From: Akebia trifoliata
Lineage: Eukaryota; Streptophyta; Magnoliopsida; Ranunculales; Lardizabalaceae
DNA: 64,000 nucleotides
Direction of reading: 5' to 3'
Assembly (NCBI GenBank): GCA_017979445.1
Contig: CM030711.1
Location: 8,091,221 to 8,155,220, forward strand
The translations under genes and the position numbers were made by a program. This document shows positions 42,090 through 54,753 of this stretch, piece by piece (within the stretch, counting starts at the first letter, position 1; each line of letters begins with the position of its first letter). Under the pieces are notes generated by a model. The model saw only the letters and a list, made by a program, of their open reading frames with translations, had not been told where the DNA came from and did not search any database.

Positions 42090-45000
42090 CTAGGTTGCTT
42101 CTTCTAGCCCTAACCCTTTCCACTTTACCAACAGTTTTGCTGCTTCTTGGTTCCCCTTTTTCACCATGCGTCGTTGTATGATTTCCTCAGGTTCACGCTT
42201 AAAGGTTCCATCTGATGTTGTAGGCGGCAAGGATTCTGATTGCTGATTTCGAGCTCCTAACTTCTTCTTCAAGTTCGATACGTGGAACATCGGGTGGATT
42301 TGAGTCGTAGGAGGAAGCTTCAACTTATAGGCAATAGAGCCCAATTTTTCTAGCACTTCGAATGGTCCGTAGAACCGTGGAGAAAGCTTCGAGTTGCGAC
42401 GTTGGACAACTGACTGCTGCTTGTATGGTTGGAGTCGAAGGTAAACATAATCGCCCACTTCAAAGCTTCTTTCTGTCTTCTTTAAATCAGCGAATCGTTT
42501 CATTCGTGCTTGTGCTTCCTGCAAATTGTGTTGAATGATACGGAGAATCTGATCCCTCGACTTTAAGGTATGTTTCACAACTTGATTTTTTGTAGTTCCT
42601 GGAGAATAGGGCAATAATTTTGGGTAACTATAAACTGATTCAAAGGGTGTTAGTTTGGTCGATGCATGAACATTGGTATTGTAACACCATTCAGCCAACG
42701 GAAGCCATTTGACCCACTCCCTTGGTTTGTCACCTGAAAAACACCATAAGTATTGCTCCATAGCCTTGTTCACGATCTCGGTTTGTCCATCCGTTTGTGG
42801 GTGGTAAGCTGAGCTGAACTTCAAGTCAGTCCCCTACAACTTGAATAGTTCATTCCAGAAATTGCTTGTAAAAGTTGGATCCCTGTCTGTTAAAATAGAA
42901 CTAGGCATGCCATGCAATTTAAAAATATTTGCAACAAATATTTGGGCTATTTTAGAGGCTGTATAGGGATGGGAAACTGGAACAAAATGGGCATATTTAA
43001 ATAACCTGTCAACCACCACTATAATCACTGAGTACCCTCCCGAAACAAGCAACCCTTCAACAAAATCAAGAGAAATGTTAGTCCAAATTTTAGTAGGAAT
43101 TGGTAAGGGTTGAAGGAGTCCTGTTGGATGTATGTTTTCTGACTTATTTCTTTGACACACATCACATTCTCGGATTAAGTTTCGGATGTAACCTTTCATG
43201 CCTACCCAATAAAATTCAGAACGAATTCTGTGGCTAGTTTTATGGTACCCTGCATGGCCACCCACTGGACTGCTATGTAAGGCTTGTAGAATCTGCAATT
43301 TCAGCTCCGGTGTGTTGCTAATATAGAGTCTATCTTTGTAGTAAAGCAACCCTTCCAATACTCTATATTTGTTAGGATCCAATATCCCTTGCTCCACTTT
43401 CTGCAACTCAGAATCTTTTCCATAAGAAGCCTTGAGAATGTCCAACCAAGTAGTTGTTGGAACCGTGAGGGCTGCCAATTCTCATTCTTTAGAATCTACC
43501 TTTCTAGATAGTGCATCAGCCACCCGATTGTCTTTGCCTTGTTTGTACTCCACTGAGAAATCAAAACCTAACAACTTGGTGATCCATTTTTGTTGAAGAG
43601 GTGTTCCAACCTTCTGTTCCAACAAATATTTTAGGCTTTGCTGATCTGTTTACACCTTGAATTTCTGCCCCAATAAGTAAGATCTCCATTTCTTTACAGC
43701 AAGTACCAAGGCCATCAATTCTTTCTCATAAGTTGACATTTGTAAAGCCTTCCCACTAATTGCCTGGCTCATAAAAGCAAGTGGCCTTCCCTGTTGCAAT
43801 AAAACAACTCCAACACCATACCCACAAGCATCACATTGAATAGTAAAAGGATAAGTAAAATCTGGTAGTGCTAAGACCGGAGGGTTAGTAACAGCTTTTT
43901 TGAGTTTTTCAAAGGCTTCCTTGGCTGTTTCAGTCCAGGAGAAGGAATTCTTTTTTAAGAGAGAGGTTAAGGGTGTTGCAATGAGGCCATATCCTTTGAT
44001 AAATTTCCTATAGTAACCTGTGAGTCCTAAGAACCCTCTAAGAGACTTTAAACTGGTGGGAAAAGGCCAACTCAGCATAGCATCAATTTTAGCAGGGTCA
44101 GCCTTAACTCCTTTATGGGAAATTAAGTGGCCAAGGTAGCTAACCTCAGAACATCCAAAACTACATTTAGATTTTTTTTGCAAACAATTGATGCTGTTTC
44201 AGAATGTCTAAAACAGTTTGTAAATGAACCAAATGTTCTGAAAAGGTTTTGCTATAGACAAGTATGTCATCAAAAAAGACCAAAATGAATTTACGTAGAT
44301 GAGGCTTGAAAATGTCATTCATTAGGCCTTGGAAAGAAGCGGGTGCATTGGTAAGCCCGAATGGCATTACCAAAAACTCGTAATGACCCTCGTGAGTCCT
44401 AAAGGCGGTCTTTTGGATATCATTTGGGTGAACTCGGATTTGATGGTAGCCGGACCTAAGGTCTAATTTGCTGAAAATGGTAGCACCATGTAGCTCATCT
44501 AATAATTCATCAACTATTGGTATGGGAAATTTCATTTTGATGGTTTCTTTGTTGAGAGCTCTATAATCAACACAAAGCCTCCAACTACCATCTTGCTTTC
44601 TTACCAATAGAACGGGTGAGGAAAATGGCTTTAACTAGGTCGGATTATACCATTATTCAACATTTCATTGACCAACTTTTCTATTTCTGTTTTCTGGAAG
44701 TAAGGGTATCTATATGGACCTACACAGACTGGTTTTGTGTCTTTATGGAGTAAGATATGGTGGTCATGTCTTCTAGGTGGAGGTAAACCATTGGGTTCTT
44801 CAAAAAGCGATTGGTATTGGTCAATAAGATTACTCAAGGCCGGGTCAATCAGCTGTAAAACTAAGCCCTTATGGTCTTTTTTTAATGCCCTACCAAAATT
44901 TTCACCTTCTATCAATGATAAACCTGTGGGTGACATGCCTTGAAGTGTTCTACTCATGCCCATGTAGGAAAATTCCATTTGAAGTTTAGAGAAATCCCAT

Positions 45001-46380
45001 AGAATTGGCCCTAGAGCCCCCTTAACCATTGGACTCCCAAAACAATATCACATCCCCCCAATGCAAGCAAATAAAATTTAGTAGGATAGAAATTACCCTG
45101 CATGTGGAGTTTTACCTCAGTACACTTTCCTTCACTACTCATAGCTGCTCCATTTGCTACCTTCACTATCAATCCTTGGGTGGGATGTATTTTGAGCCGA
45201 ACCTTCTCAGCAATAGAGGGATCCATAAAATTATGGGTGCTTCCCGTATCAATAAGGACCACCACTACACACCCTTGCACCTTGCCCACTAACCTCATGG
45301 TTCTTGGATTAGGAGAGCCCGAGAGAGCATGGATGGAAATGTTGGTTCTACCTCTACAATCTCTGGTTCACGTCGCAAACTGCAATCTCCCTTCTCCTTG
45401 CTATCCCTTACTGTTAAAGGCTCCTCGTCATTACTAGAATCCTCGCACTCCATAATGAATAACTTAGCTGCCTTGCATTTGTGCCCCGGTCCCCATTTCT
45501 CATCACAATTGTAGCAAAGACCCTTCTCTCGCCTTTCCTTCATTTGAATAGGAGATAAGCGCTGCACTGAAACCATAGCCCTCTTCTCGGGAGAAGAAGA
45601 AGCAAAGGTCAGCCTTGGGGTGGGAGCACCCCCCTTGACAACCTTCTTTAAGGCCAAAACATTTTCTTCCTGCATCTTAGCCAACCCAAAAGCAATATTC
45701 AAAGTTTGTGGGTTCAACATACATACCATGAATCTGATGTCTTCTCTAAGTCCACTAAGGAAACAACTAAGTTTATATGGTTCAGCTAAACCCCTTAACT
45801 GATTAGATAAGACTTCAAATTTTGTTTTATAAGCTTCCACGGTAGTAGTTTGCGTCAAATTCGTAAGGGCCTCCATTGGATCTTCATAAGCTGTAGGACC
45901 AAACGGTGTTTGCAGCCCCCTAACAAATGCTTCTCAGCTTGTGATTCCACCTGAAGCTTCCAAATCTTGGAACCAAATTAAGGCCTTACCTTCCATGTGG
46001 AAGGAAGCCAATAATACTCGATGCTGTGGGTTAGTTTGGTGATAAGCAAAAAACTGATTTGCTCTATAGATCCACCCTTGAGGGTCTTCACCATGAAATT
46101 TAGGGAAATCCAAACGGATGGAATGTGTTTGAATTGTCCCATTGTCTTCAAATAATGGATTGACCATTCTTTGCTCATCTATGTTGTCCTCAGGTCTCTT
46201 CCCACTACTGCATACCAAGGCTTCAACATTACCAGCCACTGCCTGAAGCTGCTGAGCCAATCCATCCACCAGCTGCTGCAATGACACCTGATTTTGCTAC
46301 TGGATCTCCTGTGTTTATTTCAATCCAGCAATAGATTCAACAAGTTGTGAATAACGTGCACCAGCTCCACCTTCGGCCAT
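42090..46380 (-). pseudogene. Gypsy chromovirus gag-pol, inactivated
   Basis: The likely gag start is the minus-strand ATG at 46380 (MAEGGAGARYSQ). Gag text includes FPKFHGEDPQGWIYRANQFF near 46090. A CCHC-like CYNCDEKWGPGHKC is near 45500 and the protease motif LIDTGSTHNFMD near 45245. RT, with [15 protein letters not shown] and [10 protein letters not shown], covers 44607-44230. RNase H (QCDACGYGVGV) is near 43830, integrase ([30 protein letters not shown]) at 43350-42700, and LLVKWKGLGLEEAT near 42100. The frame breaks at several stops, in gag near 46310 and 45930, near 45010, 44630, 43645, 43480 and 42830, and at 42090 where the chromodomain has a stop in place of tryptophan. Confidence 0.9.
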
Positions 46381-46392
46381 GTGGATCGTTTG

Positions 46393-46404
46393 GCTCTGAT
46401 ACCA
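46393..46404 (-). other. Primer-binding site of the second Gypsy element
   Basis: On the minus strand TGGTATCAGAGC lies one base inside the 5' LTR and matches initiator methionine tRNA. Confidence 0.85.
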
Positions 46405-46405
46405 C

Positions 46406-46809
46406 TGTTATGATTCTAACAATAATATTAGAAAGATAGAACAATTGGTTGCTTCGAGGGAACCAAATCCTCCACAAGTTCTGCTAACATTCAACTTACT
46501 TCTTCATTCATCACAGAAGATTAAATACAACTTCAGAAATTAACCACCAGCCACTAACAAGTTACTGGACCACTACTACTAACAGCACATTATCCACTAG
46601 CAACTTACTAATAGCAACATTATCTATGTTAGGAAATAACCACCAGCCACTAACAAGTTACTGGACCACTACTAACAACATATTATCTATGACAGAAAAT
46701 AACCAACAGCCACTAACTACAGACTTAATTAAAGCATAACAGATAATAATACCCAACAAGTAATGGGCTGTCTAGATAAGGCCCTGTAGCCCAGGCCCGA
46801 CACATGACA
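46406..46809 (-). repeat. 5' LTR of the second Gypsy element
   Basis: This 404-bp copy is homologous to 41525-42021 but has one fewer 93-bp internal repeat unit. Its minus-strand start TGTCATGTGTCGG is at 46809. Confidence 0.9.
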
Positions 46810-46814
46810 CTTAT

Positions 46815-47506
46815 GAGTATTAGTATTAGTCTTGGATCAGGGACAAGGAACGCATGTTTTGTCAATTTGAAAGGAAAAAAAAAAAAAAAAAACAGGGGTA
46901 TATATCCAATATCAATAAAAGAGGGGGGCTAAAGCTAAATCTAAATCACCTTATGCGTTTTCATAAATTTGAATTGGGGTGTAAAGAGGGAATACATATC
47001 TAATATGGATTAGAATATAAGGATTAACTAAATTTTTTTTCCAAAAAGTTCACAAGGGGCCACAGTCACAAAGTTGGAGTACAGTTTTAAATCGGGAAGG
47101 GAAAAGTTCGGAAAAAACGTTAAAAACGATGAAAATAAAAAGACAAAAAATATTTTAAAAATTATGAAAGAATATATATCTACTGAAAATTCATAAAATC
47201 TAATTATTATCATCAAATCCCATATTTCTATATTCATGAATTACCAAATTTTATTTTGCATAAAATCCCACATTAAAATAAAAAAAAAAAAAAAGGAAGA
47301 GAGAAAATGTTTAAAATTTTGTCTTTGGGAAAAAAATGAGAAAAAATCAACAATTTTGTGACACAGGAAGAAATCATGTTTTTTACTATTTTAATCGTTA
47401 GGGATGCAAGTTGTGTTTTAAATGTGATTTTTTAAGAAAATCGTCGATTTTTGTGACTGGTGGAGGCTATAGCCCCAATTAGTCCTTACTTGACTTCACC
47501 CCTGAT
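46815..47506. other. Decayed repeat DNA between retrotransposons
   Basis: This stretch should be the far side of the Tat-like remnant split by the insertion at 41525, followed by older DNA. It contains an A run at 46872-46891, a second A run near 47279-47294, and AT-rich text. No coding motif of gag or pol was recognised. Confidence 0.5.
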
Positions 47507-49814
47507 TGTAGCTACGTGAGGTTCAAAAATGATTTGACCTCATTTACATGGGTTTAAGAGTCGTCACCATTCAAAGAGTTAGAAAATCTATAGAAAATTA
47601 GATTTAGAAAATCTATTTTTTTAGCTTGTAGTGACTCACAATCAATAGAAAGGGGTTAGGTCTACTTAAGAACTAGGTAAGGAGGCTCATTTGAGGATAA
47701 GGAAGGTGTTAAACACCTTGTCCTACCTATCAAATGATGGTTATCAAAGTATGTCCACGGGTGTTAAGCACCTTGTCCACGGATGTTAGGCATCTTGTCC
47801 TACCCATCAAAGGATTGTAACGTCTTAGTAACTGTTGTATGTTGTTTAGCTTTATTTCGCTTTTTGGGAGGGTCATCTTGACTTTCTCTTTTGCTTATTC
47901 TTGTTTGTTTTTGTGTTTCTTTATCTTATAAACTGATTTTTTTTTCCTTTTTTTTTTTTTTGTTTGTATTTTTTAAGTTCGAGGATATATGAGAAGTTAG
48001 GAGCAAAATATGCTATAATTTGATTTGTAAAAATGCAAAGTAGAGACAACGATTAAGTTAAAAATAGAAAATGGGTTTGCTGGATTTTTGTGTGGGCGTA
48101 AGACTTGAGTGAAAATTCACTCTTTTGGGCTTCTAGGCATTTCCATACTCTTATGTACTCACTTGTGAGTCATTTTTTGTTGGTTTAATCCATAGGACAT
48201 GTCCATGAATTGGATACAACTTTGATCGAACCAGAACTTTATGTATGAAGATGTGTCCCTATGAGATTGTTTTTATTAGCTTAAAGAGTTAGGTATAGAT
48301 CTAAGAAAACCTTTACCTTTAACTCTTAACCCTTTCGAAACATGAAGTGGTGTGTATTCAAAATGTATGCATGGATTGTTCTCAAGAAATTTACTACATG
48401 AAATTATAAAAGGGAATATCACTTCAAGAAGATAGATTACTATCTTCTTCTTTAACTATGAAAGTAAAAGCAAAGAAATCGAAGTAAGAAATATATAGTC
48501 CTTGGAATTTAAATGAACTGGAATAACAAGAACTTGATACTAGTATAGCAAAACAGTAATATCTTTCTCCCCACCTTAGTTTCTTCCTCTTCTTTCTTCT
48601 TCTTCTTTGCTCTTCTTGCTAAAAAGGCTCTAGGAAGGATGAGTGGTCACTTGGACAAAATTTTGTGGCTTAAAAGGACTTTTAGAAACACAATTGATAG
48701 AGTTTAAGCATGCTAGAACTTCTCCTTTTTTACCTAGGATCGAGTCTCAATTTATAGGCTTTTGGTAGACTCTTAGGATAAACTTATCCAATTTCTTTAA
48801 ATTCCCAATATTCACAAGAAAACCACAAAGAAAGACTTCAATGACTTCTATCATGTTGTCTTTGATTGTCTTTTGCACTTCTATAAGTCTTACCATTCTT
48901 AATGATCAAAGGGTAGAGGTGTTAAAGCATTCAAAGTTCTAAACAATTCTAATTGAAAGATAGGAGTACTAAAATTCGTTGACTTTTGGTTACGTTCTAG
49001 AGAATAAACATTAATGGCATATATTATAAATTTGGTTTTTGGACTTTTTAGTTACTTACCTTAAATGAATCTCGACCAACTTGAGGGTAGATGGATCTTT
49101 GCACACAAATTTTAGAGAATTCTCTTGGTTGAACAAAAGAGTCAAGGCCTCTTGAATTTGGCCAATTTACAAAAAAATCATATAAACTAAGCCTTGAATA
49201 AGGGATTGAAGGAATGGGCTTAAGTGTAAATCACTATAATTGAGTCTCAACCAATTGGGGACGCAAGGGTAATTAGTCACATGTGGGGACCAAACGAGAC
49301 CTTGAATCAAAATTGAAGGATTTGAAGAATTACTAGAAGATCTTGGTAGGAAAATTAGGAGAAGCCTAATGCAAGGGCATTGTGGGAAGTGGAGAGGATT
49401 TTCTTAAGGAATAAACTACTTAGGAAAGGGTCTAAAAAGTCATTTTCTTAAGAAAATCTTGAGCACACTTAGCCTCATAACTACATAACTAAATTGGCTT
49501 TAGGTGAGTGAAGGCCAAAGCAAAAATGCCTTGCATGTATGTATGTGAGTAAAAATTAAGGCAAAAATGACTTGTATAACTACCAAGTAAATGTAAGTAC
49601 AAGAGATGGTCGCCCTTTAAGTGACTAATGACTAGGCAAGCTTATGCTTGGCCGTTAGGCATCAAAGGGCAGGTTAAATATAAATGCCATGACTGACTTA
49701 GTTATTCTTGAAGTAGGTCATCCCACTCGATTGATAAAAACTCTCTTGAGTTCATCTTCCTTACTATATTCGATTAAGCTCTTGGACTTGTTCGGTCAAA
49801 TTGGGGTGTCTACA
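47507..49814 (-). repeat. Second Tat/Ogre-like LTR, inverted orientation, probably solo
   Basis: Read on the minus strand, it starts TGTAGACACCCCAATTTGAC (49814) and ends CACGTAGCTACA (47507), matching the start and end of the LTR at 39337-41428. The shared blocks include GGTGTTTAACACCTTCC, AAGTAGACCTAACC, TGTGAGTCACTACAAG and AATGGTGACGACTC. It is not followed by a primer-binding site, so it is a solo or broken LTR rather than the partner of the first. No 5-bp target duplication was found (CTGAT versus TCTAT). Confidence 0.75.
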
Positions 49815-50516
49815 TCTATTTTTCTCTATATCTATCTAAAATGATATCCACAATATTCACTTTCCCATGATATTCAAATTCCATTGAATTAAAAAAATTT
49901 TACAATCAAACATACCATTACAAATCAATTATTATTTTCTAGGGATTAACATAAGTATTTTGTGGATGGAAAGCCAACCTTGAGTTGAGGCTAGCATTTT
50001 CCTTATTTGTAACTGTGAGTGGTGCTAAATGATGTGGGATCCATGTCATCCCATAATGCCATGTGGCATCATCCTGGGCATAATGGGTGTCAGAAGTACC
50101 CAATAGACAAGTGACACCTGGGGCGAATGTAAGGGACCACATGGAAGAAAAACGAATTTGACCTAGAATAAGCTAGCAAATGAACGCACCCGAAACGAGG
50201 ACCAATAGGGGAGGGACACGCCCCAGTCTGGTATTGGCAATGATAGAGGGGCGACGTGGCCATTGGACACAGGTGCTCCTAACAAAAGAATAGGGCGTGA
50301 TAACAATATGTCAGAGACCCATAAATACTCTATTTGGTCAAAGAGAGGCACACAAATTTCAAGATCTTATCAAACAGGGCGCAATTATTTGTATGTTGTG
50401 TCGTTACAAAACACATCAATGCATAAAAGGAAAATGATACATACATCACGCCCTAAATTAATTTAAAAAGACACCAAATATGTCTTCAACCCTTTCAAAA
50501 TTTTATAAAAGAAAAG
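49815..50516. other. Spacer, nothing recognised
   Basis: About 700 bp without convincing open frame, RNA gene or transposon end. The sequence is less AT-rich than its surroundings near 50030-50300, which suggests an older insertion, but no family was identified. Confidence 0.4.
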
Positions 50517-50745
50517 AATCATGATAATCTGATTTACCCACGTGGCATACTCAATCGACACCCATGACGTGATAGGCTCGAGAATCATAAATCTACTCTC
50601 CTCATAATACAAAACCATGGTTCCCCATGAAAAGATACAGTTTGATATCCCTAAGAAAGTAGATCTACAATATTCGAACTTCTCACGTCAAGGGTGTTAA
50701 TTGAGTATTCCACGTGCTTAAATCAGATTATCATGACTCAAAAGA
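50517..50745. mobile_element. Inverted-repeat element (MITE-like) near DMP
   Basis: The left arm TCATGATAATCTGATTTACC continues through CACGTGGCATACTCAAT. It pairs with the complement of the right arm (50700-50740), which reads TCATGATAATCTGATTTAAG and then CACGTGGAATACTCAAT. The arms are nearly 40 bp with few mismatches. The loop of about 140 bp is non-coding and includes CATGACGTGATA. The arms carry CACGTG words, so the element can bring G-boxes with it. No target duplication was certain. Confidence 0.65.
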
Positions 50746-51187
50746 AAACTCTGAAGGAGAGGGAATTTCTCTCAAACAAGCTTTTTTTAAAGAAGGGACT
50801 TTGAAGTAAGGTTATAATCATCTAAAATAAAGAAGGGCCATGTACATTCCAAATAGAATATTTGATTTAGAAGATTGGTATGTTACAAGTAAAAAAATAT
50901 TGGGGTGGCAATAGAATTTCTCATTTTTGAATCCAAGGAGGTATGTCCAATTTCCATAACAATAAAGGAGATAAATTAAACTTTACACTTTAGTTTCAAC
51001 CTTGAAGTATTCATTATTCATGAAAGCTTCTATTTCCACATCAATATATTCTTAGAGCACTAATACATATGAAACCAAATAATGAATGAATTATACACAC
51101 CCAATAATTCTTATCAACTGCACGTACAACCCCAACCCAGAACATATATACCCAATATATTTATATGAGAAACCCATACTCCACAGA

Positions 51188-51859
51188 TCAATGTGTCGTA
51201 TGAGCCGAATCCGAGTACCCAATACCCTTCCGAGAAGTCGGGAAGATCACGAACACAAGACTAGACATAAAGCCGATACCGAGTGGTAAATTCAGCAACA
51301 ACTGCATAGTATTAGCCCCATCTCCATCAAAGAAACACTTCTGAACGTCAGAATCACTAAAAGCTAAGGAAAGAAACATCAAACAAGAGAAGAAAGCATG
51401 AACAAAATCCACAATACGTATTCTCATCTTCCCCAAATCCTTTAATCTAATAATTGTCTCCCCATCTTCTCCAGAATCACAATTGAAAATGTAAAAGCTC
51501 TTAGTGGTGGCAATACCATAGTAATGCTTACCATCAAATCCTACAAAACTATCTGTAAAGGAGAAGAAGAAACATGATAGAGAGCAAAGTAAGACAAGAA
51601 AGATGGTGAGGTAGATGTTTGAAGAATGGCAATCTCCGCGGTTAGAGAAGGAGGGTATGAGAGCTTGGAAGGTGAGGACTGTGCCGCTTGGTAAGAGCTT
51701 TACTAGGTTTGCCGCAGAGCCTAGAGTCTTGTCAACGACGATGGAGGGGGAGTTTGTGGGTGCATTTTGAGGTGGTGGGGGTAAAGTTTTTGATGATGGG
51801 TTTGTTTGATATAATTCTTCTTTGGTTGAAGAAATTGAAATAGAAGATAATTCAGCCAT
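51188..51859 (-). CDS. DMP family (DUF679) membrane protein
   Basis: This intact single-exon frame of 223 residues is typical of the intron-poor DMP family. The N-terminus (1-50) is Ser/Pro-rich and cytosolic. Conserved text follows: AANLVKLLPSGTVLTFQALIPSF (first membrane segment, about 52-71), IYLTIFLVLLCSLSCFFFSFTDS (82-104), DGKHYYGIATTKSFYIF, DFVHAFFSCLMFLSLAFSD (151-169) and LLNLPLGIGFMSSLVFVIFPTSRKGIGYSDS (188-218). Four helices with both ends in the cytosol are known for the family, found in ER, vacuole or plasma membranes and linked to membrane remodelling; the DMP8/9 branch acts in gamete fusion. The KLLPSGTVLTFQAL motif resembles the DMP1-7 side rather than DMP8/9 (inference). ATG 51859 is the only good start, with a TATA-like box about 65 bp upstream. 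Confidence 0.93.
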   Translation of the reverse strand: MAELSSISISSTKEELYQTNPSSKTLPPPPQNAPTNSPSIVVDKTLGSAANLVKLLPSGTVLTFQALIPSFSNRGDCHSSNIYLTIFLVLLCSLSCFFFSFTDSFVGFDGKHYYGIATTKSFYIFNCDSGEDGETIIRLKDLGKMRIRIVDFVHAFFSCLMFLSLAFSDSDVQKCFFDGDGANTMQLLLNLPLGIGFMSSLVFVIFPTSRKGIGYSDSAHTTH

Positions 51860-51920
51860 AGAAGGAGTTTTAATTATTTGTGCTGGAAAGTTACTTTAAG
51901 AGATGGAAATGGTGATGAGT

Positions 51921-51930
51921 TTATATATGG
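51921..51930 (-). promoter_or_regulatory. TATA-like box of the DMP gene
   Basis: On the minus strand CCATATATAA lies about 60-70 bp before the start codon, allowing a leader of about 30 nt. Spacing and sequence fit a core promoter; no experimental support. Confidence 0.45.
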
Positions 51931-53315
51931 GTTTTAAAGGGGGGCGAAGAGAGGGAGAGTTTGGATGTTTTTTTGGTTGGAGTGTGAGATGCATGCAAGT
52001 GATAACGTAAGAGAAGTATTATTATAAGAGATTGCCTAATTTGTGTAGTATAAGAAACTAAGAAAGAATGTTAGACGGAAAATTTAATTGATATTTCAAG
52101 TAAATTTTATATTTCTTAGTATTGGAAGATGAAAGATCAGGTTCATCTATTGTAAAAGTGGAAAGTAGTTTATATTCTAACCAATTTTTCTCAATACTGT
52201 AAAAATACGTATTGGTCGATTGGAGTTTCTCTTGTTGTTGTTGTTGCTGCTAAAAGTCAATCTAAGATTTCACGGAACCATTTTACTTTCACTTAATCTG
52301 GTTCTGTATCAGACTTGATCAAATTGCTTGATTCAGGTTGGATCGGATAATTCCGAACAGTTCAACATTTCTTCTGCTATACTTCTTTGCTAATTGTTAT
52401 ACTATTATATTCTATCATTATAATCCTTTTATTTTTGTAAGAATTCATGTTATATAGTGGAAAAGAATATTACAAAAGACCTAAAAGTATAATTTTCAAA
52501 GTTATATATCATTCGAATCTAGACGAATATAAGGATGGATCCATATCAGACTTGCATCCAACTCGAATCAAGGTACATCAAACCATATTCAACCCATTAT
52601 TTAATTCGGATTTCGAATTAAATCCAAAGCATTTTATGCCCTACTGTAAACGTGGGAGCCAGTGGACCCAATAGACAGCCCTTACTTAATCTAAATTGTT
52701 TGTTTGATCTGTTAAGGTTGTTTGAGGTTAGTTAAATCCATGTTTCTTTACGAAGATGTTACTGTTGACGAGTCAAATTAAACACCTTCTGAAGGACATT
52801 TTAATATTAAATCAACATTCAAGAAAACGTTTGAGAGTTAAGTTTTTTATACACGTTTGACCAAAACTTTGTATCTCATTCTTACTTTAAAAAATAAATG
52901 TAAAACTGCACGAGGCTAATAATTCATTCATTGAAGATTTCAAGATGCATGACGCCTTCAACATGTTTTCTATGTTTTGTAACTGTAACAGAGATTTGCT
53001 ATTTCAAAATGAGTCGTTATAAACTGACTCAAAAAAAAAAAAAAAAGCAGTTTTATAGTCCTTTCTCAATGGTATTTTCAAAAACATTAAAAAAAAAAAT
53101 TAGAAAAAATTACTTATGAAATTATCATTCAGCCATCCCATTTTTGTTTAGATGATCAACTAACAATATGATGATACATGTAAAAGTTGATGGATACTAA
53201 ATTAAGGATCAATTAATATTGGACTGATTTTTATATTAAAGTTAGTCGAACAAATGACAATTAAATTGGATGGTTATGATCAATGGGAGGGCTTATTGGA
53301 AAAAAAAAAAAAAAA
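51931..53315. other. Spacer upstream of DMP, nothing recognised
   Basis: AT-rich DNA with A runs at 53030-53045, 53089-53098 and 53299-53315 and a TTG trinucleotide repeat near 52231-52245. Short open frames have no family features. The 53.0-53.1 kb block with paired A runs could be an old retroposon, unproven. Confidence 0.4.
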
Positions 53316-53649
53316 GCAAATGTATACGAAATTCTTGTGTCCAATCACAACCAAGCAAGCAAGGGTTCCCTTCCTTGAATATTGTTTAAGATGATATGTT
53401 AAGTTGCACGTTAAAGGTCAAAAAGGTGAGGAATGATTCAACTAATCATACTTATCATGATTAATATTAAAAGCAAAGACGGTACTAACTACGATAATTG
53501 TTAATAAAAAATATATAAAATAAAAAAAAACATCTTGAATGTATTTTTCATGTACATTTCTGACTTCATTTATGAGAGACAATGAGATTGGGTCAACATT
53601 CATGCATGTTAATACTGTTAATACAAAAGCTGGGATGATTATGATTTGA
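53316..53649 (+). repeat. Direct duplication, copy 1
   Basis: This segment is repeated at 55184-55499 in the same orientation, about 1.87 kb downstream. Shared blocks include GATATGTTAAGTTGCACGTT / AATATGTTAAGTTGCACGTT, GTGAGGAATGATTCAAC, AACATCTTGAATGTATT and GAGATTGGGTCAACATTC. Estimated identity is 85-90 percent with short gaps. It codes for nothing recognisable. Confidence 0.85.
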
Positions 53650-54516
53650 CACAGTCCAATCAATTAAGATTATAACAAGAAATGAAGAAGATTAGATGAT
53701 GATGAAGTTGATAATTATCATTATGATCACTAATTGTTAGTTGGGAAGTCAGAACACGACAGCGGCGAGGTTGCTAATGACTAAGATAAACACTAATCTT
53801 CGTTCTGTCAATTCAGATGATGGGAGATACAACATTATTATTTATGCCTAATATGGTCAACATGATATCTGTTGTATGGTTAGTGGTGAAGCTAAGGCTT
53901 CTATTATTCAAAGTAGGTAAAAACTAAACCATGTTTTAAAATAACAATAATGTCGTTATAGTCTTCCTAACCAAAGTTTTAAAACTCAAAAGATTAATTC
54001 AGACTCGACTCCAGAATGTAGACCAAGTAGAGTCAAGTTGAAAACTCAAGACACCATGTGAAAAAACAGGAAAATGATGGCCATAGACCATCGACTCTAT
54101 GGATTCAATCATTGACAATGACTCTATTGAGACTAAAAATTGAGAATAATTTTCTATGGACCATGATGAGTTTAATCATAGAGTATTTAGATACTCTTGA
54201 AAATTGGGTGATGAGTTTTATCAAGAAGGATTTAGAGGCTCAAAATATGATAAGATGAACTTGATCGATGAAAGATTCAAATGTTCAAATTAGGGGAGAT
54301 TGATCACAATGCTAATGCAATGAGTGGTAAAAGAGTTGTGAAGCTTCTTTGATGGAAAGAAAGACATAGAGAAGATCTTATAGTGGGTTCTTTTTATTTG
54401 CAAGTAAGATATTTGATGAAATACTCAAACAAAATGATGCATACGTGGGATTCCACCAGTGAAAAGACAAAAAAACCAAGATCAATGTGCTCAGAAGAGC
54501 TTGAGCTCTGATACCA

Positions 54517-54753
54517 TGTGAAAAATGAAATTGACTGATTTTCTTAGATTCTTAGATGAATTACAATGAACCCTAGTAGGATTTATATAGAAAAATAAAT
54601 CTAAAAAATCAAATCCTAATCTAATCTAATCAAATCCTTTATAATACGATCATATCTATTATGAGATTTATCCAAATCACTACAGAAATGATTTGGTGTG
54701 TCATAAAATACCTTATTACAATGCATTATGATTAATATCATATCAACCAACCA
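54517..54753 (-). repeat. LTR-like unit 1 with adjacent primer-binding site
   Basis: GCTCTGATACCA at 54505-54516 is the complement of the initiator-Met primer site. It is followed by TGTGAAAAATGAAATTG, as at the inner edge of a minus-strand 5' LTR. The segment shares AGGATTTATATAGAAA, ATGATTTGGTGT and CCTTATTACAATG with the unit at 54937-55168. The right border is approximate. Confidence 0.6.

Larger units (their letters stand above)
41525..46809 (-). mobile_element. Second Ty3/Gypsy chromovirus-like element, inserted in the Tat-like element
   Basis: The 5,285-bp element runs on the minus strand: LTR (46406-46809), PBS, gag, protease, RT, RNase H, integrase, chromodomain-like end, purine tract, LTR (41525-42021). 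CTTAT at 41521-41525 and 46810-46814 is the target duplication, its last base overlapping the LTR start. The LTRs differ at about nine aligned positions over 400, somewhat more than the PPDK-intron element, so it looks somewhat older. It interrupts the remnant that follows the Tat/Ogre primer site. Confidence 0.92.
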
